DNA from: Actinomycetes bacterium
Lineage (GTDB): Bacteria > Actinomycetota > Actinomycetes > Mycobacteriales > Mycobacteriaceae
Length of the DNA: 54,485 nt
Assembly: GCA_029780675.1 (NCBI GenBank)
Contig: JAKOYE010000093.1
Span: 1 to 54,485 of the forward strand
Reading direction: 5' to 3'
Position numbers and translations under genes: made by a program. Of this stretch, positions 14,714 through 24,400 are shown piece after piece (the stretch's first letter is position 1; the number at the start of each line of letters is the position of its first letter). A model generated the notes under the pieces. It searched no databases. It worked only from the letters and a program-made list of their open reading frames with translations, and had not been told where the DNA came from.

Positions 14714-16405
14714 TCAGGAGCGCCGGCGGGTCAAGAGAACAGCCGCCGCGCCGCCGACCACCAGCCCGGCCCAGACCAGATGCGCGCTCAGCACGGCCAG
14801 CCGGGCGCCCCGGGACGCACCGGGGCTGTCGGCGCCCACCCGGTACACGGTCAGGTCGGCGTCGGAATAGGCCACCGGCAGCCGCCGCAGGCCGGCGAGG
14901 GCGTCGCCGAGGTGGCCCGGGGTACCCGATTCCAGCACCACCCAGCCCACCCCGGCCCGTTCCAGCGACTGCCGGTCGGCACCGGAGAGCAGGATCTCCT
15001 GCACCGCCCGGGCCCGCCCACCCTCACCCGTCACGGTCCGGCCCGAGATCTGCAGATCGCCGGTGAACAGCACGTCGGCCCGTAACCACCGGGGCAGCGG
15101 ATCCAGTACCGGTGCGGGCCCGGACCAGCCGAACCGGCGCATGGTGTCGGCGGGCAGCACGGCGACGGGACGCGGATCGGCATTGACGACGGCGGCGACC
15201 GCGGCCCAGCCCGGCGGGTAGTGCACCGGCGCGACCCGGCCCCAGACACCCCAGGCCAGATCCGGGAGAGCGGCGATCAGCGCCGCGCAGCACGCCGCGG
15301 CGGCGAGGACCGGACGTACCCGGCTCAGCGTCAGGATCGTCCCGGCGCCGGCCAGGGCATAGCCCGGCATGGCCAGCGCCACCCACTTCTGCCCATCGCG
15401 AAGTACTGCCAGACCAGGCACCGCCTCGACCACCGCCCGCAGCGCGGCCAGGCCCGGGCCGGTCGCCATCGCCGCCGGAAACAGCACGCTGACGACGGAC
15501 AGAACGAGCAGGGGCACCGCCACCGGCCGGCGTATGAGCTGCGGCACCCCGGCGATCACCACAGCCAGCAGCGCGACAGTCCCGATGACGGCGACCAGCG
15601 TTGTCCGCGAGGGCGGAACGGCCTCGGCATTCCAGATCCCGCCGAGTCCGGCCAGGCTGCCCAGCGTCGCCAGACCCGGTTCGGCACGGGCGGCGAACGG
15701 ACTCAGTCCGTCGGACTGCGGCGCGCCCAGCGTCCCGCCGAGGGCGGAGGCCAGCAGCCACGGTCCGGCGGTGAGCAGGCCGATGCCGGCCAGCGCCGCC
15801 GCGCACCGCGGGCGTGTCACTCCGGTACCCGGTGCGGCCACGCACACCAGCGCGACGATCGCGGCGAGGATCGCCCCGGTCGGGGTGAGGCCGGCCAGCG
15901 CGGTGAAGAACACCAGCGCCGCCCAGTCCGCGGCCCTCGGCCGAGGCGATAGCTCGCCGGCGCGCAGTCGGAGGACGGCCGCCGCCACCCAGGGTAGGCA
16001 GCCGTAGCCGAGCAGCAGACTCCAGTGTCCCTGCAGCAGCCGTTCGGCGACATACGGATTCCAGACCGCCAGGGTGACCGCGACCAGTTGTCCGGGCAGA
16101 CCGGCCTCCGGAAGGACCAGGCCCGCCAATCGTCCGGCACCCCAGCCCGCCACCAGCAGCGCGCCGGCGAGCAGCGCCTTGACGACCACACCGCCGTCGA
16201 GAAGTGTCGAGACCGCGGCGAGTGCGAAGTCCTGCGGAACCGCCCGCGGGGCGGTGCCGCCCAGCCCGAGTGCCGAATCGGGCAGCCAGGAGCGGGGCGT
16301 CGACACCGCATCGCGGAGCAGCAGGTAGCCGGGGGCGGCGAGCGGGCCCAGCACCAGTGCCGTCAGTGCCAGCGCGTACCCGGGAACAGCCAGACGGCCG
16401 GTCAC
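14714..16405 (-). CDS. polytopic membrane protein, Rv0226c-like, 563 aa
   Basis: Many hydrophobic helices, starting with VPGYALALTALVLGPLAAPGY, then VKALLAGALLVAGWGAGRL, WNPYVAERLLQGHWSLLLGYG and further segments to a final VLSAHLVWAGLVVGGAAAVLL. The NPYVAERL.QGHW block resembles that of AftD-like GT-C membrane proteins. A soluble part near the C-terminus reads YPPGWAAVAAVVNADPRPVAVLP. The start is GTG 16405 in a GTGA overlap with the upstream gene's stop. It may be an envelope polymer glycosyltransferase or scaffold; function is not established. It is convergent with the DUF5313 gene (16 bp between stops). Confidence 0.85.
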   Translation of the reverse strand: MTGRLAVPGYALALTALVLGPLAAPGYLLLRDAVSTPRSWLPDSALGLGGTAPRAVPQDFALAAVSTLLDGGVVVKALLAGALLVAGWGAGRLAGLVLPEAGLPGQLVAVTLAVWNPYVAERLLQGHWSLLLGYGCLPWVAAAVLRLRAGELSPRPRAADWAALVFFTALAGLTPTGAILAAIVALVCVAAPGTGVTRPRCAAALAGIGLLTAGPWLLASALGGTLGAPQSDGLSPFAARAEPGLATLGSLAGLGGIWNAEAVPPSRTTLVAVIGTVALLAVVIAGVPQLIRRPVAVPLLVLSVVSVLFPAAMATGPGLAALRAVVEAVPGLAVLRDGQKWVALAMPGYALAGAGTILTLSRVRPVLAAAACCAALIAALPDLAWGVWGRVAPVHYPPGWAAVAAVVNADPRPVAVLPADTMRRFGWSGPAPVLDPLPRWLRADVLFTGDLQISGRTVTGEGGRARAVQEILLSGADRQSLERAGVGWVVLESGTPGHLGDALAGLRRLPVAYSDADLTVYRVGADSPGASRGARLAVLSAHLVWAGLVVGGAAAVLLTRRRS

Positions 16406-17604
16406 TGGACCGGCGGTGGGGACTCCGGTCGCCGGGTGGGAATCTTCTCGGTCACGGCCTGGGCGGCGGGCATCGGCCCAGTCTCGTCCTTGCCGAACAG
16501 CCCGAGATCGAGATCGCTGTCCTCTTCGCTGGGTCCGGCCAGTGCCGACTCGGTGCGGCCGCCGAACAGGCCCAGCACCACGCCGCCGATCAGGGCCACC
16601 AGTCCGGCCGCGGCCAGGCTGATCGGCAGCACCCGTGACCACAGCGCCACCCGGTCGCGTTCGTCGCGGGCGTCGGCCACCTGCGACTCGACCGTCTGCT
16701 CGGTCGAGGTGACCTTGTAGTCGACGACGGCCATCTCCGGCTTGAGCGGATCGCGGGCGTAGTAGTGGTTGGCGCGTTCCTGGGCCTTGACGATGGTGCC
16801 GGAGACCGGATCCACCCAGAAGGTGCGCTGTGCGGCGTAGTAGCGGGTCATCGTGACGGGCTCGTAGGGATCGAGGTCCGCCAGACCCCACAGCCCGGCC
16901 CGGGCGGTCACCTCGCCGTCCTCATCGTTGTCGTAGAGCGAGGAGTACTTGATCGGTTCGACGAGCTTGCCGTCGGCGTCGTAGCCGACGTTCTGGGTGA
17001 ACCGATAGGTGGTCAGGCCGTTGACGTCGTCCTCGCCGTCGTAGTTGGCGTCGTACGGCTTCTGGGCGATCGGGTCGAACATCGGGTACGACTTCTTCTC
17101 GGTGTCGTACGGGAAGCGATAGGTCAGGCCCTCGTGCGGGAGCGCGATCGCCGTCGGCGGCTTGTCATCCCCGATGGTGCGTGGCTTCTGCACCGAACCA
17201 CCCGGGCGGTCGGCCTCGGAGACCGCCTCGGCGGTGCTGCGGTTGACCGTGACGGTGTCCACCATGGCCAGCAGCAGCCCGTTGTCCTGCTGCTTGTCGG
17301 TGCGCCGCACGCTGGTGCCGACCTGCAGGGTGACCACATCGGCGTTGGCCGGGGTCTCGACGGTCATCGCCTGCTGAGAGACCAGCGGGACGTTCTGGTT
17401 GACGACGAACTGCTCGCCGCTGAGCGAGGCGGGATCCAGTGCGGTGCCGGTGCCGCTGGAGACCAGGGTCTGGTCGATGGTCAGCGGAATCTTGCGGATC
17501 TTGCCCGCGGTGTACGTGGACAGCAGCAGCGAGGCGATCAGCAGGGCGGCGCCGAGGCCGATGATGCCGCATGCCGCGAGACGCAACATATTCGCGCGGT
17601 TCAC
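16402..17604 (-). CDS. DUF3068 (PorA-family annotated) membrane-anchored protein, Rv0227c-like, 400 aa
   Basis: N-terminal membrane helix LAACGIIGLGAALLIASLLL, a large extracytoplasmic domain (TLVSSGTGTALDPASLSGEQ, then NADVVTLQVGTSVRRTDKQQ, NYDGEDDVNGLTTYRFTQNVG and MTRYYAAQRTFWVDPVSGTIV), then a C-terminal helix ISLAAAGLVALIGGVVLGLFG and a short Pro-rich tail. This is the DUF3068 layout of Rv0227c. The GTG at 17604 (MNRANMLRL) was chosen; GTG 17625 is an alternative. It is coupled to the Rv0226c-like gene by a GTGA overlap, so the two probably act together at the membrane. Confidence 0.88.
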   Translation of the reverse strand: MNRANMLRLAACGIIGLGAALLIASLLLSTYTAGKIRKIPLTIDQTLVSSGTGTALDPASLSGEQFVVNQNVPLVSQQAMTVETPANADVVTLQVGTSVRRTDKQQDNGLLLAMVDTVTVNRSTAEAVSEADRPGGSVQKPRTIGDDKPPTAIALPHEGLTYRFPYDTEKKSYPMFDPIAQKPYDANYDGEDDVNGLTTYRFTQNVGYDADGKLVEPIKYSSLYDNDEDGEVTARAGLWGLADLDPYEPVTMTRYYAAQRTFWVDPVSGTIVKAQERANHYYARDPLKPEMAVVDYKVTSTEQTVESQVADARDERDRVALWSRVLPISLAAAGLVALIGGVVLGLFGGRTESALAGPSEEDSDLDLGLFGKDETGPMPAAQAVTEKIPTRRPESPPPVQ

Positions 17605-17750
17605 GCCGTCAGGTCTCCTCTTCACATGCTGTGTCAGTCGGTATCCAGCCGCCCTGACCCTAACAGCCGGAGCCGCAACCAACCGCGCCCGCGCACGAAT
17701 CTGCTGTACCCGCCGTCGGTGTTCCGGTCGCCACCGGCACACTGATCGGC
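17605..17750. other. divergent intergenic region, DUF3068 gene / acyltransferase
   Basis: 146 bp between two divergent starts must hold both promoters. No palindrome, repeat or RNA signature was noticed by eye. Confidence 0.5.
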
Positions 17751-18950
17751 ATGGAACCGGTGGACCGGGAGCCGGCGCAGGTGGGTGGCACCCGCAGCTT
17801 CCTGCCGGCCGTGGAGGGGATGCGGGCCTGCGCGGCGATGGGGGTGGTGCTCACGCACGTCGCCTTCCAGACCGGCACCTCCGATGGTGTCATCGGCCGA
17901 TTGCTGCACCGGTTCGACCTGGCGGTGGCGGTGTTCTTCGCGCTGTCGGGCTTCCTGCTGTGGCGGGGCCACGCGGCCGCGGCCCGCGGACTGCGGCATC
18001 GGCCGCCGGCCGGTCACTACCTGCGGTCCCGGCTGGTTCGGATCATGCCGGGCTACCTGGTGGCGGTGGTGATCATCCTGACCCTGCTGCCGGAAGCGAA
18101 GAACGCCAGCCTCACCGTCTGGCTGGCCAACCTGACCCTGACCCAGGTCTACGTGCCGCTCACCCTGACCGCCGGGCTGACCCAGATGTGGAGCCTGTCG
18201 GTGGAGGTCAGCTTCTACCTGGCGCTGCCATTGCTGGCGTTCCTGGCCTACCTGCTGCCGGTGCGGGCGCGGGTTCCGGCCATCGCCGCGGTGGCGGTGG
18301 CCAGCCTCGGCTGGGGTCTGCTGCCGATCCACACCGCGGAGGGCGTCAACTTCCTGAACTGGCCGCCGGCCTACGCGTCCTGGTTCGCCGCCGGGATGCT
18401 GCTGGCGGAGTGGACGGTCAGCCCGGTCGGCTGGCCGCACCGATTGGCCCGCAACCCGTGGCAGATCTACGGGATCGCCCTGGTCGCGTATCTGATCTCG
18501 GCGTCGCCGCTGGCCGGCCCGAAGAACCTGGTACCGGCGACGCTCGGTCAGTTCGTGGTGCGAACCTCGATGGGCGCCGTGGTGGCCGCGGCACTGCTGG
18601 CCCCATTGGTGCTGGACCGGCCGGGCACCCCGCACCGGATTCTGGGCAACCCGGTGATGGTGACGCTGGGCCGGTGGTCTTACGGCCTGTTCGTCTGGCA
18701 TCTGGCGGCGCTGGTGATGGTGTTCCCGATGGTGGGCACCTTCATGTTCAACGGCGACCTGATCGTGGTGTTCGTCCTGACCACGGTGCTGGGCTTCGCG
18801 ATGGCGGCGGTCAGCTATGCGTTGATCGAGTCACCGTGCCGGAACGCGTTGCGCCGCTGGGAGTACCGCAAGGCCGGTGCCGAAGCCGTGGCACCGCCGC
18901 CGCTGGACAGTTCGGTCACCGATCAGCCTGAGCCGTCAGTCGCGCGATAG
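17751..18950 (+). CDS. acyltransferase 3 (OafA/NodX-type) membrane protein, Rv0228-like, 399 aa
   Basis: Acyltransferase-3 family. The N-terminal signature FLPAVEGMRACAAMGVVLTHVAF has the conserved Arg and catalytic His; FALSGFLLWRG follows, then about ten membrane segments and the loop LTQMWSLSVEVSFYLALPLLAF. Such enzymes O-acylate surface glycans, often arabinogalactan or lipoglycan succinyl/acetyl groups; the acceptor here is unknown. The last 15 bp overlap the convergent fadD gene and sit within a 28-bp-period repeat. Confidence 0.9.
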   Translation: MEPVDREPAQVGGTRSFLPAVEGMRACAAMGVVLTHVAFQTGTSDGVIGRLLHRFDLAVAVFFALSGFLLWRGHAAAARGLRHRPPAGHYLRSRLVRIMPGYLVAVVIILTLLPEAKNASLTVWLANLTLTQVYVPLTLTAGLTQMWSLSVEVSFYLALPLLAFLAYLLPVRARVPAIAAVAVASLGWGLLPIHTAEGVNFLNWPPAYASWFAAGMLLAEWTVSPVGWPHRLARNPWQIYGIALVAYLISASPLAGPKNLVPATLGQFVVRTSMGAVVAAALLAPLVLDRPGTPHRILGNPVMVTLGRWSYGLFVWHLAALVMVFPMVGTFMFNGDLIVVFVLTTVLGFAMAAVSYALIESPCRNALRRWEYRKAGAEAVAPPPLDSSVTDQPEPSVAR

Positions 18951-20489
18951 CGCGCCATCGGATCCGGTCGCGCGATAGCGCGCCATCGAATCCAGTCGCG
19001 AGATGACCTCCTCGCGTACCGCGGTGCGCCGCGCCTTACCGGCGTCGTCCCGCAGGGGGGTGTCGACGAACTCGACGCTGCGCGGCACCTTGTACTCGGC
19101 CAGTCGTTCGGCGACGAAGGCGGTGACCGCAGCCTTGTCCAGCGGTGCCTCGCTGTGCACCAGGGTGTGCGGCACCTGCCCGAGATCCTCGTGCGGGATG
19201 CCGACCACCAGGCAGGACAGCACCTCGGGGTGTTCGGCGAGCGCGTTCTCGATCTCCGCGGGGTAGACGTTGCGCCCGCCGACGGTGAACATGTCGACCC
19301 GCCGGTCGGCCAGATACAGGTACCCCTCATCGTCGAACCAGCCCAGATCGCCCAGTGAGTCCCAGGCCCCCAGCGAGTCGGGGCGGGTCTTGGGCTGCGA
19401 GCCGATGTAGCGGTAGGTCGGACGGCTGCCAGGACGCGGGCGCATGTAGACCTCGCCGACCACGCCGGGCGGGCACTCCTGCCCCTCGTCGTCGAGGATC
19501 TTCATCTCGCCGGACACCACCCGGCCCACCGATCCGCGATGGGTCAGCCACTCGGTGCCGCTGATGAAGGTCAGGGCTTGAAGTTCGGTGCCGCCGTACA
19601 GTTCCCACACCACCTCCGGGCCGAGGATCTCGATCCAGGCCTCCTTGACGTTCGGCGGACAGGGCGCGGCCAGGTGCCACCAGCGGCGCACCGAGGTGAG
19701 GTCGTAGCGTCCCGGGGTCTGCCGGTAAACGGGCAGCAGGCGCTGCATGATGGTCGGCACCGTCGCCAGGTAGTTCACCCGGTGCTCGTCGATCAGGCGC
19801 AGGAACTCCGCCGGATCGAACCGACTCATCAGCACCAGATGCTGGCCGGTGGCCAGCGCCATGGTGGCCGAGGTGAAACCGGTGTTGTGGCTCAACGGCA
19901 CCGACACCAACTGGGTGTCGGTGGGCAGGTTGCCCATCATCGCCGCGACCGCGGTCCCGTTGAACCGGCCGTCCCCGCCGGCCTCGATCAGCTTCGGCCG
20001 CCCGGTGCTGCCGCCCGACGCCATCGACTTCAGCGACGGCGACACCGCCTCGGGTAGCGGATCCGCGGAGAGGCCCGGGTCCGGCTCGGCATCGCCGGGT
20101 ACCGACGGGACGATCCCGCGGGGGTCGGGCCGGCCGACCAGCAGCGCCCGCTCCCGCAGATCCAGCAGGTGGCCGTACTCGGCGTCGGGCAGCCGGGAGG
20201 ACAGCGGCTGTGGGATCGCGCCGAGTTTCCAGGTGGCGACGACCGCGGCCACCCACTCGATCGAGTTGGGCAGCGCGACCGTGACGTAGTCGCCCCGGCG
20301 CACCCCGAGATCCGCGTAGGCGCGGGCCAGTCGGTTGGTCCACGCCTCCAGTTCGGCGCGGGTGACGGTCCGGCCGCCGTGGGTGACAGCCGGGGCGTTC
20401 GGATCGGCGGCGGCCAACCGGCTGATCTGGGTTCCGATCGGCGGGATGTCGTCGGTGGTCACCGGGCCACTCACTACTTGGCCACTCAC
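18936..20489 (-). CDS. AMP-dependent acyl-CoA synthetase (FadD family), 517 aa
   Basis: Adenylating enzyme. P-loop MASGGSTGRPKLIEAGG near residue 170, VSVPLSHNTGFTSATMAL, VVWELYGGTELQALTFISGTEW, DSLGDLGWFDDEGYLYLADRRVDM and the catalytic Lys in DDAGKARRTAV. The sequence resembles mycobacterial class-I or bile-acid-type CoA ligases; the substrate is open. Start GTG 20489 overlaps the php stop (TAGTG); a second GTG at 20474 lies in a short duplication (ggccactcacta). It is the last gene of the aftD-php-fadD series. The C-terminus (RLDSMARYRATGSDGALSRD) is altered by the tandem repeat at 18939. Confidence 0.9.
   Translation of the reverse strand: MSGQVVSGPVTTDDIPPIGTQISRLAAADPNAPAVTHGGRTVTRAELEAWTNRLARAYADLGVRRGDYVTVALPNSIEWVAAVVATWKLGAIPQPLSSRLPDAEYGHLLDLRERALLVGRPDPRGIVPSVPGDAEPDPGLSADPLPEAVSPSLKSMASGGSTGRPKLIEAGGDGRFNGTAVAAMMGNLPTDTQLVSVPLSHNTGFTSATMALATGQHLVLMSRFDPAEFLRLIDEHRVNYLATVPTIMQRLLPVYRQTPGRYDLTSVRRWWHLAAPCPPNVKEAWIEILGPEVVWELYGGTELQALTFISGTEWLTHRGSVGRVVSGEMKILDDEGQECPPGVVGEVYMRPRPGSRPTYRYIGSQPKTRPDSLGAWDSLGDLGWFDDEGYLYLADRRVDMFTVGGRNVYPAEIENALAEHPEVLSCLVVGIPHEDLGQVPHTLVHSEAPLDKAAVTAFVAERLAEYKVPRSVEFVDTPLRDDAGKARRTAVREEVISRLDSMARYRATGSDGALSRD
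18939..19006. repeat. 28-bp-period tandem repeat across convergent gene ends
   Basis: A 22-bp perfect unit occurs at 18939-18960 and 18967-18988, and a partial third begins at 18995. It spans the stop codons of both convergent genes (acyltransferase 18950, fadD 18936) and contains GCGC-GATA-GCGC inverted elements, so it may also form weak hairpins. Confidence 0.9.
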
Positions 20490-21475
20490 TAGTAGGCACC
20501 CCCGGTGGCGAAGATCCGGCGCGGATTGTCGACGAGCATGGTGGTGATCTGCTCGTCGGTGACCCCGCGCGCCCGCAGGGCGGGCAGCACGTCGGTGTGG
20601 ATGTGCAGGTAGTGCCAGTTCGGCAGGGCGACGGGAAGCATCGCCTCGGGCAGCCAGTCGATGTGGCAGGACGCGTCGTGCGCCAGCACCATCCGGTTGG
20701 CGTGCCCGCGTTCGCACATCCGGGCCACCGTGTCGACGCGATCCTCGAAGGACAGGATGTTGTCCACCCCGAACCGGTCCATACCCAGGTAGGAACCGGC
20801 CGCGATGAGCTCATCCAGGTAGGCCAGGTCGGTGGTGTCCCCACTGTGCCCGATGATCACCCGGCTCAGGTCCACGCCCTCGGCGGCGAAGACGCGCTGC
20901 TGCTCCAGCCCGCGGCGGGTGCGCGCGTGGGTGTGGGTGGTGATCGGCACGCCGGTGGCGCGGTGGGCCTGCGCGACGGCCCGCAGCACCCGTTCCACCC
21001 CGGGGGTCAGACCGGGTTCGTCGGTGGCGCACTTGAGGATCGCGGCCTTGACCCCGGTTCCGGCGATGCCCTCGGTGATATCGCGGACGAACATCTCCAC
21101 CATCGGCTCGGGTCCGTCCAGTGCGGTGCCCGGTCCGGTGAAGTGGAAGTACATCGGGACGTCGTTGTAGGTGTAGACGCCGGTGGCGACCACGATCTGC
21201 AGGTCGGTGCGGGCCGCCACCCGTTGGATGCGGGGGAGGTAGCGACCCAGGCCGATGACGGTGGGGTCGACGATGGTGTCCACCCCGATCTCCTTGAGCG
21301 CGTTCAGTTTCCGTACCGCGGCGTCCTCGCGGGCGGACTCGTCGCCCCAGCTGTCGGGGTAGTTGGCGATGATCTCCGGTGACAGCACGAAGACGTGCTC
21401 GTGCATCAGGGTGACGCCGAGGCTGTCTACCGGGATCGCGCCGCGCACTGTCTGCACCTGGGGCTGGCCGGCCAT
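20489..21475 (-). CDS. php: phosphotriesterase-like metallohydrolase Php (Rv0230c-like), 328 aa
   Basis: Amidohydrolase-superfamily PTE/PLL protein. Metal ligands: His25 and His27 (LMHEHVF), the carboxylated Lys in GVKAAILKCATD, His in THTHARTRRG and IIGHSGDT, and Asp in VLAHDASCHID. Lactonase activity on acyl lactones is the more likely natural role of this group (PPH in M. tuberculosis); phosphotriester hydrolysis is a side activity. It is cytosolic. It lies 9 bp downstream of aftD and overlaps fadD, so the three genes are probably co-transcribed. Confidence 0.92.
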   Translation of the reverse strand: MAGQPQVQTVRGAIPVDSLGVTLMHEHVFVLSPEIIANYPDSWGDESAREDAAVRKLNALKEIGVDTIVDPTVIGLGRYLPRIQRVAARTDLQIVVATGVYTYNDVPMYFHFTGPGTALDGPEPMVEMFVRDITEGIAGTGVKAAILKCATDEPGLTPGVERVLRAVAQAHRATGVPITTHTHARTRRGLEQQRVFAAEGVDLSRVIIGHSGDTTDLAYLDELIAAGSYLGMDRFGVDNILSFEDRVDTVARMCERGHANRMVLAHDASCHIDWLPEAMLPVALPNWHYLHIHTDVLPALRARGVTDEQITTMLVDNPRRIFATGGAY

Positions 21476-21484
21476 GGTCCGACC

Positions 21485-24400
21485 CTACGCGGGAGGGTTT
21501 TCGGCTGGCCCGGTTTGGCTGTCGGTTCCGGTCTCCGGTGCGGGGCGCCGGGAGAACGTCGACAGCGTCACCGCGGAGGCGGCCAGCACCCCGACGGCCA
21601 GCAGTGCCGGCAGTTGCACCCACCCGGAGTGGCCGAGGTAGCCGTCCACCGAGCGCCACGGCTGGCGCGACAGCAGCGCACCGGCGAGGATCAGCCCGGT
21701 CGACGTGACAGCCAGGGTGATCCGGTCGGACACCCGTTCCCGCCGCCGGAGCAGCAGCCGAACGGCGAGGGCGGCGCCGAACACCGCCAGGCCGGCGGCC
21801 CCGCCGAGGAGCACCCCGACTCCGAGCACCCCCAGGGCCGCGACAGCCCGGGGCGCCCACGGGCGCGCGCCGTCGGCGGTGCGGGAACGTCGCCGCCCCG
21901 GCCACCAGGCCAGCAGCGCGAGCAGGGGCAGCAGCGCCACACCGGCCACGAGTGAGATCCGGTAGGGGGTGTTGGCCGGGAAGTCGAGCGTGACGGTGCC
22001 TTGCGCGCCCGGTGGCAGCACCCAGCCCTGCTGCCAACCGTTGACGATCACCGGTGTCAGCGTGGCGCCGTCGGGGGTGCGCGCCTCCCAGCCGGGGTTG
22101 ACGCTCTCGGAAACCACCAGAACCCGGGCGGCCGGGGAGCGCGGCACCGAGATCTCCCGGCGATCGGCCGACCACGACAGCACCTGCGCGGGCGTCGTCT
22201 GCGCGGTCCGCAACCGGGACGCCAGCGGCCCGGACAGTTCGACACCGTCGGCGACGAACGCCGGCCCCGGACTCACCAGCAACTCCTGCGGCCCGGCCGG
22301 CAAGGCCAACGGGACCGGGTCGCAGGTGCGCGCGGGCACCGGAAGGCTGCGCAGCAGCGCGTCGACCGTCGTCGACACCGAGGTCTGCACGAACCGCCCG
22401 GAGACCGCCAGCACCGGTCCCTGACCGCAGGGCACCTCCACCCGGCGCGTGCGGTTGGCCGCGGCGTCGGCCGCCGCGATCGGCGTTCCGCGCGGGCTCA
22501 GCGCGGCGACCTCCGCCAGACCCGGCGGTTTGAGCTGGTCGAAGCCGAGAGCGGTGCGGTCGATGACGTCGTCCCAGTCCAGCAGGCTGATCCGCACGGT
22601 GTCGGTGACCCGCGGGCGCAGCGACAGGTTCTGCGGGGCCGGGGTCTCGCCGGTGTCATCCAGCCCGGGTCGCAGTTCGCGGACCTGGGGGCCGTCGCCG
22701 AGGTCGATCGCGACCAGCCGCGGGTGGGTGGGCAGGGCCGATCCGCTGGGCGTCAGCCGGACGCCGGCAACCTCGGTGGGCCGGGGCAGGGTGAGGGTGA
22801 TGGTGGGCGGGGTGCGGTGCTGGACGACGTTCTGCGGTGCGGTCCAGGAGGTCCGCGGATCGCCGTCGGCCGCGGCGTAGGCCGAGCCCTGGATGTCGAT
22901 CAGGTCGGCCGGTCCGTCGGCCCGCGCCGTGCCGGGCTGAGCCACCAGATCGGCCAGCCGCGGACCCTGGCGGGCACGAACCCACACCGTCGGGGTCACC
23001 TCGATGGCGGCGGGCACGGTCAGCGTGCGGCTCAGGGTCACCGGTTCCTCGGGCGCCACCGCCATCGAGGCCGCGCAGTGCACGGTGCTCCCGGCCGCTT
23101 CGGCCCTTCCTGCTTCGGCCCTTCCTGCTTCGGCACTTCCAGCGGCGGCGCAGCCGTCCCGGCCGAGTAGTTCGGAGCCGAGGTCCCAGGCGGCGACGGC
23201 CGAGCCGGCCGGCGGTGCGGGCACGACGACGGTGTGCCGGATGTCGACCGGGTGCGCGAAACCGGAGGCGTCGTACTGGGTGACGGACAGGTCGGTGACC
23301 GCGAACTGCACCCCCGACGAGCCGTCGTCGGTGCCGACCGCGGTCACCCGCACCCAGGGTGTCTCGCCGAAGGGCAGTGCCACCGCCAGCGGTTCGCCCG
23401 GTTTGTCGAAGCCGAGGGTGGTGGTCCCGTTGACGGTGGACACCTGAATCCGGCGGACCTGGGCGCCGACCGCGGTGGCGCTCGGGGTGATGGTCAGTGT
23501 CGCGTTGGTGACCGGCCGGTCGAAGTCGACCTGCAGCCACTGCCCGAGGGCCGGTTCCAGCGAGTTGGACACCCACGCGGTGGCGGGATCCTTGTCGATC
23601 GCGGCGACGGTGCCGCTGGACGGGGCGACGTTGGGCAGGGTGGTGGCGTCCGCGGAGGAACTGGAGGCGCTCAGCCTTCCTCCGGACCATTTCCCGACCA
23701 CCGGGACCGCACCGGGGGCGGGATAGTCGGCCACCCGGTTGTGGGTGGTGCGGGCATCGCCGGGGGCGCGAACGGCCGAGGAGTGGTCGTCGACGCGGCC
23801 GTAGTCGGTCTCCCGGTTGACCGGCGTGTCGGTGACGATGACACCCGCGCCCGGGGGTGTGTTCAGTCCGGCGCGCTGGGCGTCACCGGTCAGCAGCATC
23901 GGTCCCAGCGGCGGGAGTTTCAGTAACCGGCGCCGCTCGTCGATGCGCAGCAGTGCTTCGGGGCCGCCGGCGACCCGGGTCAGCTCGCTGGCGGTGCTCA
24001 GGTACGGCGCGCCCGGATTAGCCTCCGCCGGTCCGCCGGCGGGCGCGACCCGATAGATCTGCACGGCCGGGAACAGTGGTCGCAGCCCGCTGTCGCTGAT
24101 GAACCCCTCGACCGTGCCGGGGCCGACCGGTTCGCCGAACTCGGCCACCTTGGCCAGTCCCGGTGAGCCCTCGATGGCCCGGTGCACCAGCAGCGGACGG
24201 GCGGACCGGGAGTTCTCCGGGTCGAGGTCGTTGCGCACCACCAGATAGGAGATGCCCTGGCGGGCCAGGGTGTCGGCCAGTCCGGCCGACGGCCGTCCGG
24301 CCGCGATCAGGCGCTGCACCGAGTCCAGCGCCCGGATCGTCTGCGGAGGGGTCAGCGGGATGGAATCCCTGACTCCCCAGGGTGACTCACCGAGAACCTG

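Noticed and set aside
14714..16891. A 725-aa version of the Rv0226c-like protein
   Set aside because: The first ~162 residues are basic, low-complexity and overlap the DUF3068 gene; GTG 16405 in a GTGA overlap gives the expected protein.
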